Source: Streptomyces cyaneus
GTDB taxonomy: Bacteria; Actinomycetota; Actinomycetes; Streptomycetales; Streptomycetaceae
Length of the DNA stretch: 64,000 nt
NCBI RefSeq assembly: GCF_004028635.1
Contig: NZ_RQJW01000006.1
Coordinates: 372,001 to 436,000 of the forward strand
Direction: 5' to 3'
In this document: in pieces, positions 41,941-50,803 of the stretch
Position numbering within the stretch: the first letter of the stretch is position 1
Layout of the letters: every line of letters begins with the position of its first letter
Made by a program: the position numbers and the translations under genes
Notes under the pieces: generated by a model
The model's input: the letters and a program-made list of their open reading frames with translations, nothing else
Told to the model about the DNA's origin: nothing
Databases searched by the model: none

Positions 41941-43100
41941 CGACCGAAGCCATGGATCCGGACCGGGAGCGGCTGCGACGGTGGCGGATGGTGCTGGGCG
42001 GGGACGAAGCCGACGGCACCGGATGCGCGCTCTCCGGGCGGGACGCCGCGATGGACGGGGCGCTCGCCGCGCTCTACGGCAAGGGGGACAAGGAGCGGCC
42101 GGGGAAGGAGCGTTCGGCGGGGCTCGGGGCGTCGGCGCCGTCCGTGGCGCGATGGCTCGGGGACATCCGGATGTACTTCCCGTCGTCCGTCGTTCAGGTC
42201 ATGCAGCGGGACGCCATCGACCGGCTCGGGCTGAACACCCTGCTGCTGGAGCCGGAGATGCTGGAGGCGGTGGAAGCGGACGTGCACCTCGTCGGCACGC
42301 TGCTGTCGCTCAACAAGGCGATGCCGGAGACCACGAAGGAGACGGCAAGGGCCGTCGTGCGCAAAGTCGTCGAGGACCTGGAGAAGCGGCTCGCCACCCG
42401 CACCCGGGCCACCCTCACCGGTGCCCTCGACCGCAGCGCCCGGATCAACCGGCCACGCCACCACGACATCGACTGGAACCGCACGATCGCGGCCAACCTC
42501 AAGCACTACCTGCCGGAGTACCGGACGGTCGTGCCGGAGCGGCTCATCGGGTACGGGCGGGCGTCGCAGTCCGTGAAGAAGGAGGTCGTCCTCTGCATCG
42601 ACCAGTCCGGGTCTATGGCGGCGTCCGTGGTGTACGCGTCGGTGTTCGGGGCCGTGCTGGCGTCCATGCGGTCCATCAGTACGCGGCTCGTGGTCTTCGA
42701 CACATCCGTCGTCGACCTCACCGACCAGCTCGACGACCCGGTCGACGTCCTGTTCGGCACTCAGCTCGGCGGCGGCACGGACATCAACCGGGCGCTCGCT
42801 TACTGCCAGTCGCAGATCACCCGGCCCGCGGAGACGGTGGTCGTGCTGATCAGCGACCTGTACGAGGGAGGCATACGGAACGAGATGCTCAAGAGAGTCG
42901 CCGCGATGAAGGCGTCGGGGGTGCAGTTCGTGGCGCTGCTGGCGCTGTCGGACGAGGGGGCGCCCGCGTACGACCGAGAGCATGCCGCGGCGCTCGCGGC
43001 GCTGGGCGCACCGGCCTTCGCCTGTACGCCCGACCTGTTCCCGGATGTGATGGCGGCGGCCATCGAGAAGCGGCCGATTCCGGTGCCGGACACGGTCTAA
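41937..43100 (+). CDS. VWA (CoxE-like) protein partner of MoxR ATPase
   Basis: 387 aa from the ATG at 41937 (GGGAG seven bases upstream; ATG 41931 is too close to that site). The helical N-terminal half includes WLGDIRMYFPSSVVQVMQRD. The VWA domain (~200-370) carries a complete MIDAS: VVLCIDQSGSMAASVVYAS (D-x-S-x-S), the Thr in LGGGTDINRAL and the Asp in VVLISDLYEGG. It should bind a divalent metal and a client protein, working with the MoxR ATPase at 37,082. The gene ends the rightward MoxR-DUF5682-VWA set. Confidence 0.93.
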   Translation: MTTEAMDPDRERLRRWRMVLGGDEADGTGCALSGRDAAMDGALAALYGKGDKERPGKERSAGLGASAPSVARWLGDIRMYFPSSVVQVMQRDAIDRLGLNTLLLEPEMLEAVEADVHLVGTLLSLNKAMPETTKETARAVVRKVVEDLEKRLATRTRATLTGALDRSARINRPRHHDIDWNRTIAANLKHYLPEYRTVVPERLIGYGRASQSVKKEVVLCIDQSGSMAASVVYASVFGAVLASMRSISTRLVVFDTSVVDLTDQLDDPVDVLFGTQLGGGTDINRALAYCQSQITRPAETVVVLISDLYEGGIRNEMLKRVAAMKASGVQFVALLALSDEGAPAYDREHAAALAALGAPAFACTPDLFPDVMAAAIEKRPIPVPDTV

Positions 43101-43390
43101 GGACATGGCGTGAGGCCGAGGAGGCAGCGTGACGAGGCGGAACGGCGCTGAGCGACTGGTGATTTGTCGACCTGGTGACGTCCGACTTGGTCCAGCAAAA
43201 GGGACATGAGGCGCATCGGGAACGGGGGGCTTGCGCAACCTCGGGAGGGCCGTGCGAGTATCGGACACCTGTTCAGCGGTGCGCCGCGCTCCGCTCGTCC
43301 GTACCGCGTCGCATCGACTCGCTGCTCGTCACGGGTACTTCGCTGCGCATCACGCGTACTTCGTTCCGTCGCATGGGAGGACCGTCCCCC

Positions 43391-44500
43391 TTGACCTGGC
43401 CAGCCGCTCTGCCGGGTGCCGCTCTGCGCGTCGTGCGCACGGCGGCCGGGCGGCGTGCGCTGCAGGCGGTGTTGCTGGTGGGCGGTCTGTTCGCGCTCGG
43501 GTTCCTCTGCGGAGAGCGGGCGTATGCGGCGGACGGGGTGTCGGTGGGCAGTTCGTCTGCGTCGCCGGCCACGTCCGCAGCCTCCTCGTTCACCGCAGCC
43601 TCCTCATCCAACGCGGCTTCTTCATCCATCGCAGCCTCCTCACTCTCCTCACCCTCCGCGTCCTCCGCCGATCTGCGGTCGGCGACGGAGAGTTCGGTCG
43701 AGGGGGTCGCGACCGTGCCGGCCAAGCCCGGCGGTGTTCGCGATGAGTCGGCCGCTCCGGCCAAGCCGACAACTCCTCCGCATCCGGCTCCCCAGGACCA
43801 GGCCCCCCAGGACCAGGCCCCCCAGGCCGTCGGCCCCCATGTCGTACAGCCGGTCGGCGACGTCGTGCGGTCCGTGACGGAGGGGTTGACCGAGGGGCTG
43901 GCCGAGCTGCAGGCGAAGGTGCCGCCGTTGGCGTCGCTGCCTGCGCTGCCTGCGCTGCCCGTGCCGCCGACGGCGCCCCAGTCGCCGGCGTGGCCGAGCA
44001 TGCCGGGGGTGGAATTCCCCGGGGTGCCAGGACTTCCCGGTACGGAGCTTCCCGAGGTGCCCGCGGTGCCGGGGCAGACGTTGCCCGCGCCCGTCACCGG
44101 GGCGCCGCAGCCGGGGTTCGCGGCGCCCGCGTCGGGCGACGGACGCGACGGCGAGGGGCGTAACGGCAAGGAAGAAGTGGCCGTCGTCTTCGGCCCCCGG
44201 GTCGTCGCCGATGTCGCCGACATCGCTGACGTCATCTCGTCGCACGCCCCGGTCGTCGGCGGCGCGCACCGCGGTGCGACCGTCGGTTACGTCCCCGTCC
44301 ACCCAGCGCCGGTCGATCAGCCGGGCGGTGTGCTGGGCAACCGTTCGGCGGGGGACAGCGGTTCGTCGCGGCACGGTGACGCACACGCCGTCTCGCTGAA
44401 CCAGCGGCCTCCGATGCGGCTCGTGCCCGGCGCCGCCGCCCGTGTCGACGCGGACGAGATCCAGGACAGGCACCGGGACATTCCGGTTTCCCCCGCTTAG
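43391..44500 (+). CDS. secreted proline-rich protein
   Basis: About 369 aa from the TTG at 43391, chosen for the GGGAGG ten bases upstream (ATG 43373 has none). A signal peptide (RRALQAVLLVGGLFALGFLC GERAYA, ~19-45) is followed by Ala/Ser-rich sequence. Pro/Ala/Gln repeats come next (APQDQAPQDQAPQAV), then Pro-rich collagen-like text (LPALPALPVPPTAPQSPAWP, FPGVPGLPGTELPEVPAVPG). No enzymatic domain is seen. Together with the next gene it forms a pair of large, low-complexity exported proteins; roles in the cell surface or spore coat are guesses. Confidence 0.7.
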   Translation: MTWPAALPGAALRVVRTAAGRRALQAVLLVGGLFALGFLCGERAYAADGVSVGSSSASPATSAASSFTAASSSNAASSSIAASSLSSPSASSADLRSATESSVEGVATVPAKPGGVRDESAAPAKPTTPPHPAPQDQAPQDQAPQAVGPHVVQPVGDVVRSVTEGLTEGLAELQAKVPPLASLPALPALPVPPTAPQSPAWPSMPGVEFPGVPGLPGTELPEVPAVPGQTLPAPVTGAPQPGFAAPASGDGRDGEGRNGKEEVAVVFGPRVVADVADIADVISSHAPVVGGAHRGATVGYVPVHPAPVDQPGGVLGNRSAGDSGSSRHGDAHAVSLNQRPPMRLVPGAAARVDADEIQDRHRDIPVSPA

Positions 44501-44786
44501 GCCGGTAGGCCGACCCTCCCCGCCGTAGACCTGCCGCGCGGGGGCGGAAACAGGTCTGCCCGCCCGTCCGGAGACCCCCCAGCTCCCGGATGTCACCGAC
44601 ATCCCCCGGACGGAAGCCGCCGGTGCCGTACCCGGTCCCGCTGGTCCCCAACTGCCCGGACCGCGACCCGAACCGGCGCCGGAATGTCCCCAAACCGTCC
44701 GAAGTCCCGGAATTCCATGGAGTTCTTCGCATCTCCGTTCCTCCGGGGGCCTTCGGAGCCCCAAGATCTAGGGATCCGACGCACGT

Positions 44787-46985
44787 ATGAACAAGAACAT
44801 CCGCCGTTCGATCGTCATAGCCGCCGGTGTCACCGGCGCCTGGGCGCTCGGTTCGGCCGCCGCAAGCGCGGACGAGCTGCCCGCCTCCACCCTCTCCGTA
44901 CCGGACACGACCACCGACGCGACGGCCGCGGCCGACAGCGCCGATGACCCCGGCCTGCTCGGCGCCGTAACCGGCACCGTCAACGGCGTCGTCTCCGACG
45001 TGACCGACACCGTCTCCGGCGTCACCGACGGCGCCACCAGCACGGTGACCGAGACGGCCTCCGACACCGCCGGTACGGCCAAGACGGCGCCCGCCAGCAC
45101 CGCCGAGCAGGCCCGCCGTTACGTCGACGCCAAGGTCACGGTCCCGTCCTCCGCCACCTCTGCCACCTCCGCCAAGGCCGCCAAGGCAAAGGGCGCCGCC
45201 CAGGTCATCCATGGCGCCAAGGCCGCCCGCGCGGACAAGGCGGCCGCTCAGGCCGGGGCCCATCTCTCCGCGGACGCCCGCGATGCCGTCGCCGATGTCA
45301 GGAACGCATCGCAGGACGCCCCGGAGCTCCCCGGCACCATCGACTACCTCTTCGGCCCCCTCGCCGCCTTCGCCCCCGAGCTGGAGAAGGCGCTCGCCGC
45401 CGCCCAGACGAAGCTGCAGGGCACACAGGCGGCGGCCCGTTCGCAGGCGCAGGGCGTCGAGGGCGTCGTACGGACGAAGGCGCAGTACGCCGTCGCGGGC
45501 GCGGGTCGCACCGCGGCCGGTGTGCAGGGCGCCGGGCAGGCCGCCGTCGCCTACGCCGACAGCAGGACCGCGGGCACGGCGACGGCCGCCAAGTCCACCG
45601 CCACGGGCAAGGCCACCGCGGTCAAGACGGCCGCCGAGGCATCCGTCTCCGCCGTCCCCGGCCATGTCACCGGCACGGTCGGCGGCGTGGAGCAGCGGGT
45701 CGTCGGCACGGTCAGCGCCGTCCCGGGCACGGTCACCCCGGTCGTCGGGCAGACCGCCGACGCGGCCGTCCCGCCGATCGCCACCGAGGCCGTGCACGGC
45801 GTGCGCCCGGTTGCCGGGCACGCCGTCGAGGGCGTCGTCCCCACAGCCCAACACGCTGTTGCCGGTGTAGTCCCCACCGCCACCCACGCCGCGGCCGGGG
45901 TGACCCCGGTCGCCGGAAACGCGGTGGCCGGCGTCCAGCCCGTGGCCGTCGGCGCCGTGGCCGGGGTGCAGCCGGTCGTCGGCCAGGCGGTGGACGGCGT
46001 CGTTCCGGTCGCCCAGGGCGCGGTGGCCGGGGTCGCCCGGACCGCCGGGCACACGGTCGATGCCGCGACGGCGCTGGCGTACGGCGTCGTCGCCGACGTC
46101 CAGCCCGTGGCCGGCCAGGCCGTCGCCGGCGTCCAGCCGATCGCCACCGGTGCGGTCCAGGGCGTTCAGCCGGTCGCCGCCGGTGCGGTCCAGGGGGTCC
46201 AGCCGGTCGTCGGCGGTGCTGTCCAGGGCGTGCAGCCGGTGGCCCACGGCGCGGTCGGCGACGTACAGCACTTCGCCCACGGCACCGTTGCCGATGTCCA
46301 GCCCATCGCCTCCGGCGCCGTCTCCGACGTTCAGCCGGTCGTGCAGGGCGTCGCCGCGGACGTACCGCCGTACGCCACCGGTCTGGTCGGTCAGGTGACC
46401 GGGGACGGCAGTGGTGCCGTCCTGCCGCCCGTCGCCGGCACCGCCGTCCACGGCGTCGTGCCGGTCGCCGGGCAGGCCGTCGCGGACGCGGGTGCGCTGG
46501 CGTACGGCGTGGCCGGCGATGTGCGGCCGTTCGCCGGCGGGGTCGTCGGCGAGGTCGACCCGTTCGCGCACGGGGTGGCCGGGCAGGCCGTCCCCTTCGC
46601 CGGGGGGGTCGCCGCTCATGCGCAGCCCTTCGCGTACGGCGTCACCGGCGCCGTGCAGCCCGTCGTCGACACAGTCGTCGACACCGTTCAGCCGGTCGCG
46701 CAGGGCGTCGGCGGCAGCGCCACGACCCTGGCGTACGGCGTGGCCGGCGATGTGCGGCCGTTCGCGGGCGGGGTCGTCGGCGAGGTCGACCCCTTCGCGC
46801 ACGGTGTCGCCGCGCAGGCCGCGCCCTTCGCCGAGGACCTGACCGGCACGGTCCAGTACTCGGCTGGCCCGCTGGCCGGCAACGCGAGCACCGGTGTGCA
46901 GGGGGTCGCCCAGTCGGTCACGCCGGGTTACGCGCAGGACCTCTACCAGCAGGACCTCTACCAGGGGGGCGCGTACCACAGCTGA
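44787..46985 (+). CDS. secreted protein of tandem 11-residue repeats
   Basis: 732 aa with a clear signal peptide (KNIRRSIVIAAGVTGAWALG ... ASA, ~3-28). Residues ~60-290 are Ala/Thr/Lys-rich. From ~300 to ~690 the chain is a regular array with an 11-residue period, consensus G-A-V-x-G-V-Q-P-V-A-x. Examples are AVQGVQPVAAG followed by AVQGVQPVVGG and AVQGVQPVAHG. A second, longer repeat (LAYGVAGDVRPFAGGVVGEV, followed by DPFAHGVA) occurs twice near 560 and 640. The C-terminus is Tyr/Gln-rich (AQDLYQQDLYQGGAYHS). Such periodicity suggests a fibrous or solenoid surface protein. I recognise no family. Confidence 0.75.
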   Translation: MNKNIRRSIVIAAGVTGAWALGSAAASADELPASTLSVPDTTTDATAAADSADDPGLLGAVTGTVNGVVSDVTDTVSGVTDGATSTVTETASDTAGTAKTAPASTAEQARRYVDAKVTVPSSATSATSAKAAKAKGAAQVIHGAKAARADKAAAQAGAHLSADARDAVADVRNASQDAPELPGTIDYLFGPLAAFAPELEKALAAAQTKLQGTQAAARSQAQGVEGVVRTKAQYAVAGAGRTAAGVQGAGQAAVAYADSRTAGTATAAKSTATGKATAVKTAAEASVSAVPGHVTGTVGGVEQRVVGTVSAVPGTVTPVVGQTADAAVPPIATEAVHGVRPVAGHAVEGVVPTAQHAVAGVVPTATHAAAGVTPVAGNAVAGVQPVAVGAVAGVQPVVGQAVDGVVPVAQGAVAGVARTAGHTVDAATALAYGVVADVQPVAGQAVAGVQPIATGAVQGVQPVAAGAVQGVQPVVGGAVQGVQPVAHGAVGDVQHFAHGTVADVQPIASGAVSDVQPVVQGVAADVPPYATGLVGQVTGDGSGAVLPPVAGTAVHGVVPVAGQAVADAGALAYGVAGDVRPFAGGVVGEVDPFAHGVAGQAVPFAGGVAAHAQPFAYGVTGAVQPVVDTVVDTVQPVAQGVGGSATTLAYGVAGDVRPFAGGVVGEVDPFAHGVAAQAAPFAEDLTGTVQYSAGPLAGNASTGVQGVAQSVTPGYAQDLYQQDLYQGGAYHS

Positions 46986-47186
46986 CCGCACCACCCCGGC
47001 GTCGTACGACGGCTCCCGGCGGAGCCGCGTACGGCGCACCCGCCGCCACGGCGGGCGTGACCGCGAACGCACGCACCACCCGCGTCCGCGACCCGCGCCC
47101 GCCGAGGCGACCGACCGACTCCGCGGGGCCAAGGGACCCGGACGGCCGAACACCGTCGGCCGATCCGACCGGAACCCCGCGGAAGG
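46986..47186. other. spacer after the repeat protein
   Basis: About 200 bp of Arg-codon-rich GC sequence without a supported gene; part of the ~600-bp interval before sucC that also holds the two hairpins described next. Confidence 0.4.
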
Positions 47187-47220
47187 GCCGGTGATCCCCA
47201 TTGGGGTGGGGATCACCGGC
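47187..47220. terminator. 13-bp hairpin after the repeat-protein gene
   Basis: GCCGGTGATCCCC, 8-nt loop, GGGGATCACCGGC; perfect stem, about 200 bp past the repeat-protein stop. Likely a terminator although distant. Confidence 0.6.
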
Positions 47221-47268
47221 CCAAAACCCACAGGGGCGGCCCATTCGTGCCCCTTCGGGCTGCTCAAG

Positions 47269-47304
47269 GGACCTCACCGGGTCAACCCCAGCCCGGTGAG
47301 GTCC
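47269..47304. terminator. 12-bp hairpin upstream of sucC region
   Basis: GGACCTCACCGG, 12-nt loop, CCGGTGAGGTCC, followed by TTCCC. Second of two strong hairpins insulating sucC from the upstream secreted-protein genes. Confidence 0.65.
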
Positions 47305-47582
47305 TTCCCGTTGCGCTACCGGCGCGCTACCGGAACCTCACAGGCGGCACGCTGTGCCAGAGATCTTTGCTGATGGCGGCATCATGTGACAGGTATCACC
47401 GCTCAGGTGTGACCCTCGATTTAGGGGCCTCCTGCAAGCAGCGATAACCTGCGAGACGGACATGCCGCGCGCTCGGACACCGTGTGCGCCTCCCTTGTGA
47501 CAGACGGCGGACGTCACGTTGCCCTTCGCGGCACGCCCACGCATCCAACGAACCGCGAGATCACTGATAGGGACGGAAGCGC
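47305..47582 (+). promoter_or_regulatory. sucCD upstream region
   Basis: About 280 bp with no gene, holding the sucCD promoter. AT-richer sequence around 47,385-47,455 (GACAGGTATCACC ... GCGATAACCTGCG) is the best candidate zone; exact hexamers could not be fixed. AGGGACGGAAG precedes the GTG start. Confidence 0.45.
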
Positions 47583-48764
47583 GTGGACCTGTTCGAGTAC
47601 CAGGCGAGGGACCTCTTCGCCAAGCACGATGTACCGGTGCTGGCCGGTGAAGTCATCGACACGCCTGAGGCGGCCCGCGCAGCCACTGAGCGCCTCGGTG
47701 GCAAGTCCGTCGTCAAGGCACAGGTGAAGGTCGGCGGCCGTGGCAAGGCCGGTGGCGTCAAGCTCGCCGCGACCGCGGACGAGGCCGTCGCCCGGGCGAC
47801 CGACATCCTCGGCATGGACATCAAGGGCCACACGGTCCACAAGGTCATGATCGCCGAGACGGCTCCGGAGATCCTGGAGGAGTACTACGTCTCCTTCCTC
47901 CTCGACCGTGCCAACCGCACCTTCCTCTCCATCGCCTCCGTCGAGGGCGGCATGGAGATCGAGGAGGTGGCGGCCACCCGCCCGGAGGCCGTCGCCAAGA
48001 TCGCCATTGACGCTATCGACGGCGTGGACGAGGCCAAGGCCCAGGAGATCGTGGCCGCGGCGAAGTTCCCGGCCGAGGTCGCCGACAAGGTCGCCAACGT
48101 CCTGATCAAGCTGTGGGACACCTTCATCAAGTCGGACGCCCTCCTCGTCGAGGTCAACCCGCTCGCGAAGGTCGCCTCCGGTGACGTCATCGCCCTCGAC
48201 GGCAAGGTGTCGCTCGACGAGAACGCCGAGTTCCGCCACCCCGAGTACGAGGAGCTCCACGACAAGGACGCGGCCAACCCGCTCGAGGCCGCGGCCAAGG
48301 CGAAGGGCCTCAACTACGTCAAGCTCGAGGGCGAGGTCGGCATCATCGGCAACGGCGCGGGTCTCGTCATGAGCACCCTGGACGTCGTCGCCTACGCCGG
48401 TGAGAACCACGGCAACGTCAAGCCGGCCAACTTCCTGGACATCGGCGGTGGCGCCTCCGCCCAGGTCATGGCCAACGGTCTGGAGATCATCCTCGGCGAC
48501 CCGGACGTCAAGTCCGTCTTCGTCAACGTCTTCGGTGGCATCACCGCCTGTGACGAGGTCGCCAACGGCATCGTCCAGGCCCTGAAGCTCCTCGAGGACC
48601 GTGGCGAGGAAGTCACCAAGCCGCTCGTCGTCCGCCTCGACGGCAACAACGCCGAGCTCGGCCGGCAGATCCTCACCGACGCCAACCACCCGCTGGTCCA
48701 GCGCGTCGACACCATGGACGGCGCGGCCGACAAGGCCGCCGAACTGGCTCACGCCGCCAAGTAA
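47583..48764 (+). CDS. sucC: succinyl-CoA synthetase (ADP-forming) beta subunit
   Basis: 393 aa from the GTG at 47583. It opens MDLFEYQARDLFAKHDVPVL, the canonical SucC N-terminus, followed by the ATP-grasp domain (GGKSVVKAQVKVGGRGKAGG) and the metal and nucleotide region VEVNPLAKVASGDVIALDGK. The C-terminal CoA-ligase half has IIGNGAGLVMSTLDVV and NFLDIGGGASA. With SucD it forms the TCA-cycle enzyme converting succinyl-CoA to succinate with NTP formation. The sucD start follows 27 bp downstream, so the two are one operon. Confidence 0.98.
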   Translation: MDLFEYQARDLFAKHDVPVLAGEVIDTPEAARAATERLGGKSVVKAQVKVGGRGKAGGVKLAATADEAVARATDILGMDIKGHTVHKVMIAETAPEILEEYYVSFLLDRANRTFLSIASVEGGMEIEEVAATRPEAVAKIAIDAIDGVDEAKAQEIVAAAKFPAEVADKVANVLIKLWDTFIKSDALLVEVNPLAKVASGDVIALDGKVSLDENAEFRHPEYEELHDKDAANPLEAAAKAKGLNYVKLEGEVGIIGNGAGLVMSTLDVVAYAGENHGNVKPANFLDIGGGASAQVMANGLEIILGDPDVKSVFVNVFGGITACDEVANGIVQALKLLEDRGEEVTKPLVVRLDGNNAELGRQILTDANHPLVQRVDTMDGAADKAAELAHAAK

Positions 48765-48791
48765 GCACTCAGGACGAGGACACAACACACC

Positions 48792-49676
48792 ATGGCTATC
48801 TGGCTCAACAAGGACAGCAAGGTCATCGTCCAGGGCATGACCGGCTCCACGGGCATGAAGCACACCAAGCTCATGCTCGGTGACGGCACCGAGGTCGTGG
48901 GCGGCGTGAACCCGCGCAAGGCGGGCACCTCCGTGGACTTCGACGGCACCGAGGTACCGGTCTTCGGTACCGTCAAGGAGGCCATCGAGAAGACCGGCGC
49001 CAACGTCTCCGTCATCTTCGTGCCGGAGAAGTTCACCAAGGACGCGGTCGTCGAGGCCATCGACGCCGAGATCCCGCTGGCCGTCGTGATCACCGAGGGC
49101 ATCGCCGTGCACGACACGGCCGCCTTCTGGGCGTACGCCGGCAAGAAGGGCAACAAGACCCGCATCATCGGCCCGAACTGCCCCGGCATCATCACCCCGG
49201 GTCAGTCCAACGTCGGCATCATCCCGGGCGACATCACCAAGCCGGGCCGCATCGGCCTGGTCTCGAAGTCCGGCACGCTGACGTACCAGATGATGTACGA
49301 GCTGCGTGACATCGGCTTCTCGACCGCCGTCGGCATCGGTGGTGACCCGATCATCGGCACCACGCACATCGACGCGCTCGCCGCCTTCCAGGCCGACCCC
49401 GACACCGACCTGATCGTCATGATCGGCGAGATCGGTGGCGACGCCGAGGAGCGGGCCGCGGCCTTCATCAAGGAGAACGTGACCAAGCCGGTCGTCGGCT
49501 ACGTCGCGGGCTTCACCGCGCCCGAGGGCAAGACCATGGGCCACGCCGGCGCCATCGTCTCCGGTTCGTCCGGCACCGCCCAGGCGAAGAAGGAGGCCCT
49601 CGAGGCCGCCGGCGTCAAGGTCGGCAAGACGCCGACCGAGACGGCGAAGCTGGCTCGCGAGATCCTCGGCGGCTGA
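48792..49676 (+). CDS. sucD: succinyl-CoA synthetase (ADP-forming) alpha subunit
   Basis: 294 aa, ATG preceded by AGGACGAGG. It begins MAIWLNKDSKVIVQGMTGST, the CoA-binding Rossmann fold. Later come IIGPNCPGIITPGQ and the phospho-histidine loop in GKTMGHAGAIVSGSSGTAQA, where the His carries the phosphate between CoA and nucleotide. Length and motifs are typical. A 12-bp tandem repeat and a strong hairpin terminator follow. Confidence 0.98.
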   Translation: MAIWLNKDSKVIVQGMTGSTGMKHTKLMLGDGTEVVGGVNPRKAGTSVDFDGTEVPVFGTVKEAIEKTGANVSVIFVPEKFTKDAVVEAIDAEIPLAVVITEGIAVHDTAAFWAYAGKKGNKTRIIGPNCPGIITPGQSNVGIIPGDITKPGRIGLVSKSGTLTYQMMYELRDIGFSTAVGIGGDPIIGTTHIDALAAFQADPDTDLIVMIGEIGGDAEERAAAFIKENVTKPVVGYVAGFTAPEGKTMGHAGAIVSGSSGTAQAKKEALEAAGVKVGKTPTETAKLAREILGG

Positions 49677-49678
49677 AC

Positions 49679-49726
49679 GTAGTTACGGCCGCAGTTACGG
49701 CTGTAGTTGCGGCTTTAGTTACGGCA
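49679..49726. repeat. four tandem 12-bp repeats (GTAGTTACGGCC)
   Basis: Copies at 49679-49690, 49691-49702, 49703-49714 and 49715-49726 differ at one to three positions. They lie between the sucD stop and its terminator, probably a slippage product. Confidence 0.7.
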
Positions 49727-49737
49727 CCCAGCTGAAC

Positions 49738-49778
49738 GCCGGTAGGCCCGTTCCCTCTGTGGGAGCGGGCCTACCGGC
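49738..49778. terminator. bidirectional terminator after sucD
   Basis: GCCGGTAGGCCCG at 49738-49750 pairs with CGGGCCTACCGGC at 49766-49778, with inner TTCCC/GGGAG pairing further. It is followed by GTTTACT and sits between the convergent sucD and sigma-like genes. Confidence 0.85.
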
Positions 49779-49780
49779 GT

Positions 49781-50707
49781 TTACTCGACCTGCGGTGCCA
49801 GTCTCTCCGGCCCGTTCTGCATCTCGGACCGCAGCTTCGCCCTCAGCTCCAGCTCCGCCTCCGACAGCGGCCCCGGCGCCACTCTCGGCGGTACCCCGCG
49901 CACCGTCGCCCCCGGCGGTACCGGTGGCTCGTATCGGGTCGGTGCCGTTCGCAGTGTCAGGGCCGTCGTGCCGATGAGGGCCACGGTGAACGCGATCGCC
50001 GCTCGCGTCCAGAAGCGGGCCCGGCGTTCGCTGCCGTCGCGTACCGTCGTCGGCTTGGCCGCGCGCAAGCGCTCCACAGAGGCCAGTTCGGCCAGACGGC
50101 GGTTGAGTTCGGTGGGGTCGGACAGACCCGGGATGCGGGCGGCGACCGTGGCGCGGGCGTGGAGGAGGCGGTTCGCGGCCGCCGGGGTGCTGGCCTCCGT
50201 CTCCGCCGCCGTTTCGGGCAGGTCGAGGCCCACACCGTCGTAGAGAAGAAGCGTGCGGCGCTGTGACGCCGGGAGTTCGAGGAGTACGTCCAGCAAGGCG
50301 CGGTCGGACGCGTCCGGCGGCGGGGGTTCGGGGTGCCGGTATCGGGGGCGGAACCGGTGCCAGGGGGAGAGGGCGCAGTCGTACGCCGTCGCCCGCACCC
50401 AGCCCGCCGGGTCCCGGTCACGGGCCACCTCCGGCCAACGCTGCCAGGCGAGTTGGAAGGCCCGCTCGACCGATTCGCGGGCGAGTTCGCGGCGGCCGGT
50501 GAGCAGGTACGTCTGCCGTACGAGGGCGGGGGCGCAGAAGGCGTAGAGAGCGTCGAAGGCCTGGGCGGGGGAGAGGGGGCGCCGTTCGGGTGGCTGACGT
50601 GCCATCACCTCAAGCTCTTCCGGGGCCTGCTGAGCCTCCGTCTTCTCCGCGAGGGAGCTGAGCACTTCCGCGTACGCCTCTCTCCTCCCGCCGGGACTCT
50701 GCGTCAT
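49781..50707 (-). CDS. ECF sigma factor-like protein with C-terminal membrane segment
   Basis: 308 aa from the ATG at 50707. Residues ~45-110 resemble sigma region 2 of ECF factors (FDALYAFCAPALVRQTYLLT, LARESVERAFQLAWQRWPEV). Residues ~135-195 resemble region 4 (LPASQRRTLLLYDGVGLDLP, ETAAETEASTPAAANRLLHA). A single hydrophobic helix follows near ~245 (RAAIAFTVALIGTTALTL), then a Pro/Glu-rich extracytoplasmic tail. A membrane-tethered sigma-like protein is unusual: most ECF sigmas are soluble and held by a separate anti-sigma. It may be a degenerate sigma now serving another role. It is divergent from the DUF6350 gene over ~95 bp. Confidence 0.72.
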   Translation of the reverse strand: MTQSPGGRREAYAEVLSSLAEKTEAQQAPEELEVMARQPPERRPLSPAQAFDALYAFCAPALVRQTYLLTGRRELARESVERAFQLAWQRWPEVARDRDPAGWVRATAYDCALSPWHRFRPRYRHPEPPPPDASDRALLDVLLELPASQRRTLLLYDGVGLDLPETAAETEASTPAAANRLLHARATVAARIPGLSDPTELNRRLAELASVERLRAAKPTTVRDGSERRARFWTRAAIAFTVALIGTTALTLRTAPTRYEPPVPPGATVRGVPPRVAPGPLSEAELELRAKLRSEMQNGPERLAPQVE

Positions 50708-50803
50708 AACGCGCCCTTTCGTACGAAAAAGTACATAAACATATATTGAGCGACACATCGGAGGTTCGCCTGTTACGACGGAAAAGCGCGTGTCGTTGGG
50801 AGC

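Noticed and set aside
44232..47267. 1011-aa leftward ORF antisense to the repeat protein
   Set aside because: Its repeats mirror the 11-residue repeats of the + strand gene, which has a proper signal peptide.
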